Source of the DNA: Cellulomonas sp. B6 | Lineage (GTDB): Bacteria > Actinomycetota > Actinomycetes > Actinomycetales > Cellulomonadaceae | Length of the DNA stretch: 64,000 nucleotides | NCBI RefSeq assembly: GCF_001462455.1 | Contig: NZ_LNTD01000072.1 | Span: forward strand, 1-64,000 | Direction: 5' to 3' | In this document: positions 63,989 to 64,000 of the stretch, in pieces | Layout: each line of letters starts with the position of its first letter | Numbering within the stretch: position 1 is the first letter of the stretch | Program-made: the position numbers and the translations under genes | Notes under the pieces: model-generated | What the model saw: the letters and a program-made list of their open reading frames with translations, nothing else | The model's database searches: none | Told to the model about the DNA's origin: nothing

Positions 63989-64000
63989 GTGCCGTCGGTG

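Overview
The window is chromosomal DNA from a very GC-rich actinobacterium, most likely Cellulomonas or a close relative in Micrococcales. The reasons are the base composition, frequent GTG starts, the conserved actinobacterial gene order (infB-rbfA-truB-ribF-rpsO-pnp; dapB-dapA-rnj-ftsK-pgsA-cinA-clgR; recA-recX; miaB-miaA-dapF-hflX-dinG) and a cellulase with the full domain plan of Cellulomonas fimi CenC. It is almost entirely housekeeping sequence. I see no tRNA or rRNA gene, CRISPR array, insertion sequence or prophage.

Layout. 1-4053: translation and RNA-modification genes infB (5' end outside the window), rbfA and truB. 4222-7518: the secreted cellulase cenC, with its own CelR-type operator and terminator, placed between truB and ribF. 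7691-12850: ribF, rpsO, pnp and an M16 peptidase. 12929-15085: an AraC-type regulator, dapB and a small TPR membrane protein. 15143-18294 (minus strand): a GNAT acetyltransferase, azlCD and gabD. 18366-22404: thyA, dfrA, dapA and RNase J. 22583-27375: ftsK and a GGDEF-EAL protein. 27385-30469: a CapA-like protein (minus), then pgsA, cinA and clgR. 30539-36574 (minus): nei and the giant helicase lhr. 36638-43525: a DUF3046 protein, a membrane-anchored alkaline-phosphatase-fold protein, an MBL-fold hydrolase, recA, recX and rny. 43592-46968 (minus): the glutamate ABC transporter gluABCD. 47122-54889: miaB, an AspT-type transporter, two YbjN proteins (minus), a dioxygenase-fold protein, miaA, dapF and a thioredoxin-like protein. 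54661-56834 (minus): an MFS transporter and a methyltransferase. 56945-63928: hflX, an S9 peptidase, dinG and ldh.

Working together. Lysine/diaminopimelate synthesis (dapB, dapA, dapF), thymidylate and folate (thyA, dfrA), RNA decay (pnp, rnj, rny), tRNA modification (truB, miaA, miaB) and DNA repair (recA, recX, lhr, dinG, nei) are all represented. The most notable observation is regulatory. recA, lhr and dinG each carry a TGTCGG-N8-(-10) arrangement matching the mycobacterial RecA-independent (PafBC-type) DNA-damage promoter, and recA also has a perfect LexA palindrome. A second window-wide pattern is a -10 hexamer of the form nAnnnT placed 6-7 nt before the start codon of many genes. It predicts widespread leaderless transcription and settles several start codons. 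Other points of interest are long inverted repeats between infB and rbfA and between rpsO and pnp, a 229-bp antisense coding overlap between a thioredoxin-like gene and an MFS gene, and thyA-dfrA occupying the position where many actinobacteria carry thyX.
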